DNA from: Desulfuromonadales bacterium
Lineage (GTDB): Bacteria; Desulfobacterota; Desulfuromonadia; Geobacterales; Pseudopelobacteraceae
Length of the DNA stretch: 48,258 bases
Assembly: GCA_013377095.1 (NCBI GenBank)
Contig: JACAAY010000031.1
Location: 1-48,258, forward strand
Direction of reading: 5' to 3'
Shown: positions 26,558-34,397 of the stretch, in pieces
Layout of the letters: each line of letters opens with the position of its first letter
How positions within the stretch are numbered: the stretch's first letter is position 1
Notes under the pieces: generated by a model
The model's database searches: none
What the model was told of the DNA's origin: nothing
Seen by the model: the letters and a program-made list of their open reading frames with translations, nothing else
Program-made: the position numbers and the translations under genes

Positions 26558-26761
26558 TCAGTAGTGTGGCGGACGCTCATCTTCAACTAGGTCGAGTGTC
26601 CCCGCGGGCTCAAACGAGCGAAACTGTTCGCTCAAAAGTTGAAGCTGACGCTCCAGCCGGGTAATGCTCTGTTCCTGTCGAAAGACGGTCTCATTGAGTT
26701 CCTGAATGGTGCGCTCCTGCTGCATGAAGCGTAATTCCAGTTCCGTAATGCGCTCTTCCAT
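26558..26761 (-). CDS. slyX: SlyX family protein
   Basis: A 67-residue coiled-coil protein. ERITELELRFMQQERTIQELNETVFRQEQSITRLERQLQLL forms continuous heptads, and the C-terminus DERPPHY is the SlyX signature. The ATG at 26761 with GGAGG five bases upstream is chosen; an in-frame GTG at 26773 is less likely. It follows the ovoA-type gene by 18 bases on the same strand and is probably co-transcribed. The function of SlyX is not established. Confidence 0.9.
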   Translation of the reverse strand: MEERITELELRFMQQERTIQELNETVFRQEQSITRLERQLQLLSEQFRSFEPAGTLDLVEDERPPHY

Positions 26762-26779
26762 GACATCCTCCACTCACAT

Positions 26780-28897
26780 TTACAGCAGCTCCCACACAGT
26801 CAGCTCCGCAATGCTGTGCTGAAACTTGCGGCGCGTCTCGCGAATCACGAAAGGCACGTCGCGGGGTTCACCCATCAGGCGAAAGTGCGGTGCCAGCGCA
26901 TTCCGGAGACCATCCAGCGTCCAGACCGGCTCACCGGCTTCCCGGTAACCACCCAGCCACTCCTCTTTTTTCGTATACTCTTCCAGCCAGGTATAGGGTG
27001 AAGTGATGATCAGAATCCCACCCGGATTCATTCGGCCATGAATGGTTGACAGAAAACGCCGGGGCGTATAGAGACGGTCGATCAGGTTGGCCGCCAGCAC
27101 AAGATCATAGCCGGTAAATTTTTCAGGCAGGTTGCAGGCATCGGCCTGGTAAAACTCAACCCGCTGGCGGACATCATCCAGCCCCAGGTCAACCAGGCTA
27201 ATCTCGTAAAACGAGACGATCTCACCCTCTTCCGGCAGCGCATAACGCAGATAGCCTTCCTCCTGCATACGGGCCGCCAGACGGAAGAAACGGGTGGAGA
27301 AATCCAGACCGGTTACCCGCTGAAAACCTCCCTTGGCTAATTCAAATGCGGATCGTCCCACAGCGCAGCCCAGGTCGAGGGCCTGTCCCTTATTGCGCCC
27401 CGCCATTACCTCCAGGCAGATTCCGGCTAAAGCTTTCGGCGCGTTGGGCACGCCGAAATGTTCGACCCCGTAATGGGCATCGCAGTACTGAGCCGCCAGG
27501 GTATCGGTCTCGTACTGATCCTGATGGATTTCGATCGGCGCGACACTCTCCACATAGCGAAATCCGGCATGCTGAAAGAAGTGCCGGCGGAAGGCGTAGC
27601 GCGCATCGAGGGTGGCCTCGTTGCCGGTGGAAATCCAGGAACCACCCTTGATCAGATTGTGGCGGGTATCAAAGGTGGGGGTGGAAAAATCGTCATACCA
27701 GGGATGAACCCTGAACCCATGGAAGGGGTAAATGGGAGTTTCGGTCCACTGCCAGACATTGCCCAGCACGTCGTAAAAGTCACCAAAGCGGAACCGGTCC
27801 ACCGGGCAGGAGGAGCTCCACTGTTCGAGGTTGATGTTACCAGGGGCACTGTCCCACCAGGGCTGATCGGGAATGCTGCACAGATCCCGCAGCCGGGTCC
27901 ATTCATCCTCGCTGGGCAGACGGATCGGCTGACCGCTGCGGGCTGTTTTCCAGTTACAAAAGGCCTTGGCTTCCAACTGGTTGACCTCCACCGGCCAGTT
28001 CCAGGGCAGGTCGATAATCTCCAACATGGTTCTCAATCCCCAGCCACCATCCGTCCCGGTGTGCCGAATCCAGAACAGCGGATGTCCGGCCTGCTTGAAC
28101 TCCCGCCATTTCCAGCCTTCCTCGGTCCACCATTGTCGCTGGCAATAACCGCCATCATCAACAAATTCAAGATATTCCCGGTTTGACACCAGATAGCGGG
28201 AAGCCTTGAATCCGGCCACCTCGGCCCGGTGACTGCCGTACTCGTTGTCCCATCCATACAGAGGATGGTCGCATGACTTGCCGAGCTCAACCATTCCGCC
28301 CGCTACCGGCAGGAGTTCATTCCGGGGCGGTTCACCCGCCTCTCGGCAGATATCCCAGAAGGGGTGTTTGACCACCTGATCAATGGGCAGCTGCCTGATC
28401 AGCACCGACGAAGTTTCCAGGTGAATGCGTTCATGCTCGATCCCCATCATGATACCCCAGAAGGGGTTTTCCCAGGTGATGGGCAGGGTCAGCGGCAGGG
28501 TTCTGATCAGGTCGTCCACAAGCTCCCGGACCCTGTCGCGGTACTCCTTGACCGCCTGCTGGGTCGGCCAGTCGTAGTGGGTGGAGTCAAGGTCGTCCCA
28601 GGACATTTCATCCACACCAACCGCGAACAGGGATTCGAAAGCGGGATTGATGCGGGTATTGATCACCCTGGCGATGGTCAGTTTGTTGATGAAAAATGTG
28701 GCGGTATGGCCGTAGTAAAAAATAAGGGGGTGGCGCAGGCGATCGGCCCGCAGATGGAAGGTAGCGTCTTCCTTGAGCGTTTCGTAGAGCAGTTCGTCAA
28801 TATCAAATGTGCGATGGAAATACTCACGGATTTCAGCCCGTTTTCTCTCCGGATCCCCCTCGTTCAGGATAATGGTATGGGTTTTACGCAATTCCAT
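26780..28897 (-). CDS. ovoA: OvoA: 5-histidylcysteine sulfoxide synthase / mercaptohistidine methyltransferase
   Basis: A 705-residue three-part enzyme of ovothiol synthesis. The N-terminal DinB_2-like domain carries the iron-binding HX3HXE as His155, His159 and Glu161 in GIEHERIHLETSS. A formylglycine-generating-enzyme-like sulfoxide synthase domain follows (about 215-460; LVSNREYLEFVDDGGY, RLPSEDEW, LGNVWQWTETP, KGGSWISTGNEA). The C-terminus is a SAM methyltransferase (about 480-705) with ALDLGCAVGRSAFELA and the acidic GLDFS. It should join cysteine to the C5 of histidine and, after C-S cleavage, methylate the imidazole. The lyase for the middle step (OvoB type) is not in the window. GGAGGTGAACCC stands before the ATG. 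Fused OvoA length is typical. Confidence 0.93.
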   Translation of the reverse strand: MELRKTHTIILNEGDPERKRAEIREYFHRTFDIDELLYETLKEDATFHLRADRLRHPLIFYYGHTATFFINKLTIARVINTRINPAFESLFAVGVDEMSWDDLDSTHYDWPTQQAVKEYRDRVRELVDDLIRTLPLTLPITWENPFWGIMMGIEHERIHLETSSVLIRQLPIDQVVKHPFWDICREAGEPPRNELLPVAGGMVELGKSCDHPLYGWDNEYGSHRAEVAGFKASRYLVSNREYLEFVDDGGYCQRQWWTEEGWKWREFKQAGHPLFWIRHTGTDGGWGLRTMLEIIDLPWNWPVEVNQLEAKAFCNWKTARSGQPIRLPSEDEWTRLRDLCSIPDQPWWDSAPGNINLEQWSSSCPVDRFRFGDFYDVLGNVWQWTETPIYPFHGFRVHPWYDDFSTPTFDTRHNLIKGGSWISTGNEATLDARYAFRRHFFQHAGFRYVESVAPIEIHQDQYETDTLAAQYCDAHYGVEHFGVPNAPKALAGICLEVMAGRNKGQALDLGCAVGRSAFELAKGGFQRVTGLDFSTRFFRLAARMQEEGYLRYALPEEGEIVSFYEISLVDLGLDDVRQRVEFYQADACNLPEKFTGYDLVLAANLIDRLYTPRRFLSTIHGRMNPGGILIITSPYTWLEEYTKKEEWLGGYREAGEPVWTLDGLRNALAPHFRLMGEPRDVPFVIRETRRKFQHSIAELTVWELL

Positions 28898-29044
28898 GGG
28901 TTCACCTCCATGTAGTGTTCATATCACAAAGCATATGACATTTTGGAACAGATGCAATCATGCTTCTGTGGTCAGTTCGGGGGCATTGGCGCATCTCCAT
29001 CCATCACCGGAGGGGAAAAAAACAGAGGAGTATAGACACTCCCC

Positions 29045-29353
29045 CCTTTGCCGGTAATCTTATGGTTTGACTTGTCCTTGTGCATGCGCATGTCAGCTTG
29101 ATTCAGAAGAGCAATCACCCACGGCATGCCCATGGGAATCGTTTACCCCCTTGAGCCCATCAAGGTCGGCCACGACAACGCTGACCGGGTAGTTTTTCCC
29201 TTTTGACGCTCGCTCAAATTCTGTTTCGAAGAAAGAGCGATTGTACAACCCGTTCAATGAATCAACAAAAACCGAGAAAGAGCGCTTAAAGAAAACAGCG
29301 CCTGTCTGTAGATTTTTGTGGACTGGCGACCCGTATTTCCCGTATTCTGGCAA
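29045..29353 (-). pseudogene. Diguanylate cyclase remnant with internal deletion
   Basis: The minus strand encodes SLNGLYNRSFFETEFERA and VVVADLDGLKGVNDSHGHAVGD, the first third of a GGDEF domain, then meets a stop at 29093. In a shifted frame directly beyond (about 29093 to 29045) comes ADMRMHKDKSNHK, which matches the last helix of GGDEF domains (ADxRMYxxK). The roughly 100 residues between, including the GGDEF motif, are missing. So this is a decayed gene with an internal deletion and frameshift. Its upstream end runs into the promoter region of the SlyD-like gene on the other strand. The rest of the 28898-29399 gap contains nothing else recognised. Confidence 0.75.
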
Positions 29354-29399
29354 AAATAAATTCGGCGCTACAGCCTACCATACACTGAAAGGTACCACA

Positions 29400-29867
29400 A
29401 TGGCACACGCTAAGCATGGCGACAAAGTAATATTCCACTACAGCGCCACCCTGGAAGACGGCACTGTTTTTGACTCAACCTATGAAGATGTCTGTGAAGA
29501 CGATGACTGTGACTGCGAAGGAGAGAGCGGTCCCATGGAGATCACCATCGGCTCCAAGGAGTTTTTTCCGGAAATCGAACAAGCCTTGATCGGCATGGCT
29601 GTTGGAGAGAAGAAAAGTGTTCTTATTCCTTCGGCAGACGCTTTTGGCGAATATGACCCTGAGAAGGTTTTTTCAGCCAAACGCAGTGAGATCCCCGAAG
29701 ACCTGCAACCGGAGGTCGGCGATGCGTTTACGCTTGCCAATGACAACGATGAAGAGATTGACGTGACCGTTGTCGAGGTATCCGCGGACAGCGTTACGTT
29801 TGATTCAAATCATCCCCTTGCAGGTGAAGATCTCAAATTTGATATCGAGCTGATAGAAATCCTCTAG
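29400..29867 (+). CDS. FKBP-type peptidyl-prolyl isomerase, SlyD-like, with an acidic cysteine insert
   Basis: A 155-residue FKBP/SlyD-like prolyl isomerase and chaperone. GDKVIFHYSATLEDGTVFDST and EFFPEIEQALIGMAVGEKKSVLIP are FKBP core strands; residues about 75-130 (AFGEYDPEKVFSAKRSEIPEDLQPEVG) form the insert-in-flap chaperone domain. Between the first strands and the ITIG strand lies an extra stretch with Cys32, Cys37 and Cys39 among Asp and Glu residues (VCEDDDCDCEGESG), which could bind metal. The ATG at 29400 follows AAAGG; a longer open frame from 29241 overlaps the cyclase remnant and is not used. A hairpin terminator follows the stop. Confidence 0.9.
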   Translation: MAHAKHGDKVIFHYSATLEDGTVFDSTYEDVCEDDDCDCEGESGPMEITIGSKEFFPEIEQALIGMAVGEKKSVLIPSADAFGEYDPEKVFSAKRSEIPEDLQPEVGDAFTLANDNDEEIDVTVVEVSADSVTFDSNHPLAGEDLKFDIELIEIL

Positions 29868-29889
29868 GAATCCTCCCCCTTGACCGTAA

Positions 29890-29930
29890 AAACAGCGGCT
29901 GCCGGAATCATATTCCAGCAGCCGCTGTTT
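29890..29930 (+). terminator. Hairpin terminator after the SlyD-like gene
   Basis: Arms 29890-29902 and 29918-29930 (aaacagcggctgc and complement) pair perfectly; ggaat/attcc inside the loop extends the stem. It begins 22 bases after the stop codon. The T-run is short. Confidence 0.65.
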
Positions 29931-30055
29931 GCACATAGCGAACTCGCCCAGTCTTCGCAGCCTTCGCAACCGGTCTGCCTTTGAGAACAACCTAAAACGT
30001 TGACACATGCGGTAGCGGGGCATTCGGGACCGCATGTGAGGAGTTTGTCTTACAC

Positions 30056-30280
30056 ATGGAAACCGCCCCGGTCTATGACCACCAGAAACTGCTCGAATTG
30101 GCCGCGATGCGCATGCCCTTTGGCAAGTATGCCGGACGCCTCCTGATCGATCTGCCCGAACCGTACGTGATCTGGTTTGCCCAGAAGGGTTTTCCCAAGG
30201 GAAAGCTGGGCGACATGCTGAGCACGGTATACGAGATAAAGGTCAACGGCTTGGAATTCCTCTTCGACCCTCTGCGCTAA
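30056..30280 (+). CDS. DUF3820 family protein
   Basis: A 74-residue protein. MPFGKYAGRLLIDLPEPYVIWFAQKGFPKGKLGDML is the DUF3820 core, a short domain also seen at the end of some exonucleases and in proteins called quorum-sensing-regulated virulence factors; its role is not known. AGGAG lies about 12 bases before the ATG, which is far. It stands alone between two strong hairpin terminators. Confidence 0.85.
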   Translation: METAPVYDHQKLLELAAMRMPFGKYAGRLLIDLPEPYVIWFAQKGFPKGKLGDMLSTVYEIKVNGLEFLFDPLR

Positions 30281-30306
30281 ATTGCACGTTTCCATTCCTG
30301 AGGTAC

Positions 30307-30352
30307 GCAACTACAAACGGCGCCGGATTTCTCCGGCGCCGTTTGTAGTTGC
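30307..30352 (+). terminator. Strong intrinsic terminator with a 21-base-pair perfect stem
   Basis: Arms 30307-30327 and 30332-30352 are perfectly complementary around the loop tttc, and tgttttgtt follows. It lies 26 bases after the DUF3820 stop. The stem is symmetrical enough to work in both directions. Confidence 0.85.
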
Positions 30353-30438
30353 TGTTTTGTTCGTCCCAGGCACATCAAATGGGGCTCTGTATTTTCCAGA
30401 TTGTGTTTTAGCTTTAACACTATACACGGATAATTTTT

Positions 30439-30459
30439 AAAAAAACAGCCTGTTTTTTT
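30439..30459. promoter_or_regulatory. A/T-rich perfect palindrome upstream of the small-RNA candidate
   Basis: aaaaaaacag and ctgttttttt form perfect ten-base half-sites around one C. It could be an operator for a dimeric regulator or a weak hairpin. No regulator family is recognised from the half-site. Confidence 0.3.
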
Positions 30460-30471
30460 TGATTATCAGCG

Positions 30472-30676
30472 CTATAGTGAAATCAGGTAGCGCTACCGGA
30501 TCAAGACTGAACAGACAAAGGAGGGCAACATTATAGAGGAAGCTACTCCCGAGCACTATAGTCAATCGAAGCATCCGACCGGTGTTCTTGTTTAAAAACC
30601 GGTAATTACCCTTGAAAAGGGCAACGGAACAACCAATCACCACGAGGCCCGCGAAAATTCGCGGGCCTTTCATTTT
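30472..30676 (+). ncRNA. Candidate small RNA or leader ending in an intrinsic terminator
   Basis: The 487-base gap 30281-30767 holds no convincing gene. Within it an inverted pair ctatagtg (30472-30479) / cactatag (30554-30561), a self-complementary ggtagcgctacc (30486-30497) and a terminal hairpin with T-rich tail (30645-30676) suggest a structured transcript of about 200 bases. AAGGAGGGCAAC is followed by an open stretch of 21 codons beginning with ATT (30530-30595), so a leader peptide with a rare start codon is also possible. No known RNA family was recognised. Confidence 0.3.
30645..30676 (+). terminator. Intrinsic terminator of the unassigned transcript
   Basis: Ten-base arms aggcccgcga and tcgcgggcct (30645-30654, 30659-30668) enclose aaat and are followed by ttcatttttt. 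It points along the plus strand, although no recognised plus-strand gene precedes it after the terminator at 30307-30352. Confidence 0.75.
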
Positions 30677-30767
30677 TTCAGTGCGAAAACCTCGATTACC
30701 TAGAACGCACAACAAGTTGCCAGGTTCAGCCGCGCAGCACTCAGATTTTCCCTTTGAAGCCAGCAGG

Positions 30768-31868
30768 TTACGGGGCAAACAATGCATCAAGGACATCAAA
30801 ATCCAGACTCCGTTCCGCCAATGCCCGCACCAGATCGAGTTTTTGCTTATCCTCGAATGTGGTCTTGGACACATCCTCGGTGATAATGCGATAGAGTTCG
30901 GTGGTCGGCTGTATTGCGGTACGCATATAAGGGATTCTGCTATGGTCGATAATACGTTGGGTAATGGTGCTGACCGGAGTGACCCCGGGAATGATAAGTC
31001 CGGCTATGCGTGCGCGATAATCATGCATCTGGTAAAGATTAGCCAAGGTCACCAGCAACTCATCACGACTGCTGGTGACAATAATCAGCGATGAATCCTT
31101 GAGCAGTTCGGTTACCCGCTGGGTCGAGGCAGCGCCAATCTGCAAGTGATGAATGATTCGTCCCATCTCGCGGTGATTGCCCTGCAAGGGCAATCCCAGC
31201 AGACGCGATATGCGCCGCAGGGTGGGATCAGCCAAAACAGACTGGTAATCAAAACCGCCGACCACCGCAAATGATTCGCCCGCCAGCCCCCGTCTCAGGT
31301 AATCCAAAGTTTTTTCACGTTTTTCAGTAATCAGCTTGTTGGCCAGGAGCGCCCGCACGTCGGCCCCCTCCTTCTCGAAAAGCGCCAGATCCATGCTGAC
31401 CGCGTCGATCACCGTTCCCACACCACCACCGGTCACCAACAGCACCGGCGCACCCAGCATGCCGGCAATGCGGGCGTTGGAAAGTTTCAGCACCGACCCG
31501 ACCCCCGGATGCCCTGCCCCCTCGATGACAATGAAATCACATCGTTTCTCAAGCTCTGCAATCGCGTGACATATTCGGTCCTCAAGCTCGGAAACCAAGA
31601 TGTTGCCATCGATGACCCTGCGGGTCGTGTCGGGGAAAACCGGTACGGGTGTCATAAAGCGCAGGTACTTGTGCAAACCGAAAACCTGGGCCATCAGGAC
31701 AGCGTCCTTGTCAACAATATGTCCGCGTAATATAGTCGGCTTCGGACCAACCGGTTTAATAAAACCGACATGCTGGTATTTTTTCTGGGCCAGGTGCAGA
31801 AGAGAAAGACTGGTCGTTGTCTTTCCGCAATGCTGCCCCGTGCCCGCAACGAAGATTTTTCTCGCCAT
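30768..31868 (-). CDS. BioD-like ATPase with DRTGG domain (phosphotransacetylase N-terminus-like)
   Basis: A 366-residue protein resembling the N-terminal half of long phosphate acetyltransferases. The first part is a dethiobiotin-synthetase-like P-loop domain (1-225) with Walker A AGTGQHCGKTTTS, FIKPVG and the switch IVIEGAGHPGVGS. The second is a DRTGG-type domain (about 230-345). The catalytic PTA_PTB domain is absent, so it is probably regulatory rather than an acetyltransferase. AGGAG precedes the ATG at 31868; an upstream start at 31913 is less likely. It stands alone on its strand. Confidence 0.85.
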   Translation of the reverse strand: MARKIFVAGTGQHCGKTTTSLSLLHLAQKKYQHVGFIKPVGPKPTILRGHIVDKDAVLMAQVFGLHKYLRFMTPVPVFPDTTRRVIDGNILVSELEDRICHAIAELEKRCDFIVIEGAGHPGVGSVLKLSNARIAGMLGAPVLLVTGGGVGTVIDAVSMDLALFEKEGADVRALLANKLITEKREKTLDYLRRGLAGESFAVVGGFDYQSVLADPTLRRISRLLGLPLQGNHREMGRIIHHLQIGAASTQRVTELLKDSSLIIVTSSRDELLVTLANLYQMHDYRARIAGLIIPGVTPVSTITQRIIDHSRIPYMRTAIQPTTELYRIITEDVSKTTFEDKQKLDLVRALAERSLDFDVLDALFAP

Positions 31869-32034
31869 GGTTGCTCCTGGTACTGCCGGTCGTATGTCAA
31901 CCCGGCACCCCACTTATTTCTTTTTTTCTCATCATAGCACACATCATCCAGCCCCTCGCCACTGATTTGACAGGGTCTCAGAGGTTTGATGCAGGGATGG
32001 GACACTGATGAGAAGCGGCTTTGAAGCGATGCGA

Positions 32035-32730
32035 TTACTTCGCGCCAAGCCTGGCCAGACGGGAAGCGAGCTCGCGTACCAGGGCATCACGTGCTGCAGA
32101 CTTTGCGCTCAAAACAACCCGTTTTTCGTTCACAAAAACCGCCGGCTTGATATCTTTGGCCGTGCCCTCGCTATCCACGGACAGGTAAAGGTACTGGTTA
32201 CGCACATCCCACAGGGAGGCGTTCATCAGAAAAAGGCCATCAGCTTCCGTGCCCGCGACAACCAGGGGGGTAACCAGCAGGCAGTAGGAATAGGCAAGTG
32301 CGTTATTAAACCGGTCAACAGCACTCACTCCATTGATAATCAGCACGGCATCCGCTCCAGCGCGTGCGGCAGCCAAACGGACCGCCCTGTTGTCTGAGCC
32401 CTCCAGCATGTGATCGCCAATCACAACAGTTTCGGTGATCACACCTTTTTTCTTCAGTTCCGGCTCAAGGGAAAGCAGTTTGTCCCTATCCTCGGGCCGC
32501 CAGAACCAAACACTCCCATAGCGCCGATCAACCACCGGTTTCGAGAAATAGAGCGCCAGCTTGAAGGGCAGGGACAACCGCGGCTTCGCGTCAAGGACTT
32601 CTCTAATATCTTCCTCGGTGACCTGTTTCTGGGTTGACATCTGACCCCGCAGGCTTCCCCGGTCAAAACCGCGACTCGCTGAGCAGGCTGTCAGAATGGA
32701 TAGACATAATAGGATCCACACACATCTCAT
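32035..32730 (-). CDS. Putative lipoprotein of unknown function
   Basis: A 231-residue exported protein. RCVWILLCLSILTACSASRG is a lipoprotein signal peptide with lipobox LTAC, so the mature protein should begin at Cys18 and sit in the envelope. The rest has alternating strands and an Ala/Val-rich core (AVRLAAARAGADAVLIINGVSAVDRF). I do not recognise the family. GGAGGTG precedes the ATG at 32730; the frame extends further but without a better start. It is divergent from the zinc-ribbon gene, with 143 bases between them. Confidence 0.78.
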   Translation of the reverse strand: MRCVWILLCLSILTACSASRGFDRGSLRGQMSTQKQVTEEDIREVLDAKPRLSLPFKLALYFSKPVVDRRYGSVWFWRPEDRDKLLSLEPELKKKGVITETVVIGDHMLEGSDNRAVRLAAARAGADAVLIINGVSAVDRFNNALAYSYCLLVTPLVVAGTEADGLFLMNASLWDVRNQYLYLSVDSEGTAKDIKPAVFVNEKRVVLSAKSAARDALVRELASRLARLGAK

Positions 32731-32800
32731 GGCAACACCTCCCATTTTTTTGCATGTATATACTACAGAAAAATGTCTGCTGCCATGTAATTGAGATGGG

Positions 32801-32830
32801 TTTACCTTGGGCAGGGCTTTCGGGTATACT
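32801..32830 (+). promoter_or_regulatory. Candidate sigma-70 promoter for the zinc-ribbon gene
   Basis: TTTACC (32801-32806) and TATACT (32825-32830) are 18 bases apart, 43 bases before the start codon at 32874. Inferred from consensus only. Confidence 0.4.
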
Positions 32831-32873
32831 GTCAGACCAATGATCGGAATCCATACCTGGAAGGTGCAGTCCC

Positions 32874-33563
32874 ATGGCCAGATGTTCAAGCTGTAATGCC
32901 CCCCTACCCGACGGTTCTCCTCGGTGTGACTATTGCGGCAGCCGCAATGACATTGATCTCAAGGGAATCCATTTCTACACCACCCATGAAAATGATTCTC
33001 CCCGTATCTGCCCACGCTGTGATGTTAAACTGAAGACCATTGATCTGAAACTGAACGGCACGTTTCTCATCGACAGGTGCGATCAATGCCTGGGCCTGTT
33101 CTTTGATCCCGGAGAACTGGAAGCCCTGCTGGAGGCCACCGTCAGCAATGTGTTCCTTATCGATAAAACCGGGCTGGACGGCATCAATTTACACCGGCAG
33201 CCTGAACAGTATGCAATTTCCTACATTAAATGCCCGGTCTGCTCCCAACTGATGAACAGGGTCAACTTCGGTGTCAGAAGCGGCGTCATTGTTGATCGCT
33301 GCAAGGCCCATGGGGTCTGGCTTGATGGGGGTGAGTTGCGGCATCTTTTCGAGTGGATGAAACTGGGAGGCAAACTGCTGGATCAGGAGCATCAGGAGCA
33401 GATAAAAAAGGAAGAGCAGAAAAAGGAGATCGAACGCCGGGAGAAGCTGTCGGCGTACCGGAGCGGTTCCCCGTCATTCGATGAGTTCGGAGATCCGCTG
33501 CGACGCTCCGACCCGGACCTATTCGATATCGTGTATGCGGCCATCCGGTTTTTTACCCGCTAG
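32874..33563 (+). CDS. Zinc-ribbon (zf-TFIIB type) protein
   Basis: A 229-residue cytoplasmic protein with three zinc-ribbon-like modules. CSSCNAPLPDGSPRCDYCG (residues 4-22) is a short double-CxxC ribbon. CPRCDVKLKTI with CDQCLGLFFDPGELEALL (about 46-90) and CPVCSQLMNRV with CKAHGVWLDGGELRHLF (about 120-165) are zf-TFIIB-type units with the conserved D/GGEL ending. A highly charged helix follows (QEHQEQIKKEEQKKEIERREK). It probably binds zinc; nucleic acid or protein binding is open. GGAAGGTG lies upstream of the ATG. The gene is convergent with ctaB, 15 bases apart. Confidence 0.85.
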   Translation: MARCSSCNAPLPDGSPRCDYCGSRNDIDLKGIHFYTTHENDSPRICPRCDVKLKTIDLKLNGTFLIDRCDQCLGLFFDPGELEALLEATVSNVFLIDKTGLDGINLHRQPEQYAISYIKCPVCSQLMNRVNFGVRSGVIVDRCKAHGVWLDGGELRHLFEWMKLGGKLLDQEHQEQIKKEEQKKEIERREKLSAYRSGSPSFDEFGDPLRRSDPDLFDIVYAAIRFFTR

Positions 33564-33578
33564 TTTCTGGACGACATG

Positions 33579-34397
33579 TCAGAGCTCTATCAGTGGCAGG
33601 GTAACCAGCAGGGGGAACAGATTGAGATAGGAAAAGAGGGCTTTTTCGGAACGGAGCATGAAAAGCAGGACCAGCGGCAGGGGAAAAGCCGCGTACCAGA
33701 GCGATGCGCGGGGTGGGATGATCCCGAAGGCCGGCAACAGCATGGTCCCGGCCACCAGCGCCACAATCCAGAGCCAGAAGAGACTTGAAACGACACCACC
33801 CTCGACTCCCATGACAACAAGTGGAAGCCCAGCCCGCTGGTAATCATCGGCATGGCGGCGCTGCAGAAGCCAGAAATGGGGTACCTGCCACAGATACAGC
33901 AGCCCGGCCAGGAACATGATCCGGTAGTCAAACGGACTGCCGCCGGCAGCGCACCAGCCGATCACCGGAGTAAGTGCCCCGCAGACTGCCCCGAAAACCA
34001 GGGCGCAGTTGGAACGGCGCTTGAGCGGAGTATAGACAGCCAGGTACCAGAACAGGGCAGTTGCTCCCATCAACACGGAAACACTTCCGCAAAAGACAAC
34101 GAGCAGCGCTACACCCGCGCACAGGGCCACTCCGGCGTAGGAGGTGGCGGCCCGCGTTGTCAGGTCACCCCGGGGGAGGGGGCGTATCATCGTCCTCAGC
34201 ATCAGGCGATCAAGGTCTCGCTCCAGGACCTGGTTCAGGGCCGAGCCGGCCGCCGCCAGAAACAGTACACCCAGGAACAGTGCGCACAGGGCGCCTCTGT
34301 GCGCTTCCGACGAAAAAAGCAGATACCCCCCAACCGCAGCCACTCCATTCATCAGCGCCAAACGTGGGCGAAATAGTCTGATCAGAGCCAAACTCAC
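33579..34397 (-). CDS. ctaB: Protoheme IX farnesyltransferase (heme O synthase)
   Basis: A 272-residue UbiA-family prenyltransferase with about eight membrane helices. The first prenyl-diphosphate site is NQVLERDLDRLMLRTMIRPLP, the COX10/CtaB form NxxxExxxD...RTxxRP; a later LYLWQVPHFWLLQRRHADDYQRAGLPL is typical of heme O synthases. It attaches a farnesyl chain to heme b for the oxidase encoded just upstream. Translation starts with GTG, overlapping the coxB stop by four bases (GTGA), so it is coupled. It is the last gene of the oxidase operon. No heme A synthase (CtaA) is in the window. Confidence 0.92.
   Translation of the reverse strand: MSLALIRLFRPRLALMNGVAAVGGYLLFSSEAHRGALCALFLGVLFLAAAGSALNQVLERDLDRLMLRTMIRPLPRGDLTTRAATSYAGVALCAGVALLVVFCGSVSVLMGATALFWYLAVYTPLKRRSNCALVFGAVCGALTPVIGWCAAGGSPFDYRIMFLAGLLYLWQVPHFWLLQRRHADDYQRAGLPLVVMGVEGGVVSSLFWLWIVALVAGTMLLPAFGIIPPRASLWYAAFPLPLVLLFMLRSEKALFSYLNLFPLLVTLPLIEL

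Noticed and set aside
30471-30600. A known riboswitch class (GEMM, TPP, SAH, ykkC) upstream of the BioD-like region
   Set aside because: None of the conserved core strings of these classes were found by eye; left as an unassigned transcript.
30437-30874. A 145-codon minus-strand open frame over the unassigned intergenic region
   Set aside because: It overlaps the end of the BioD-like gene and crosses a terminator hairpin; the protein looks random.
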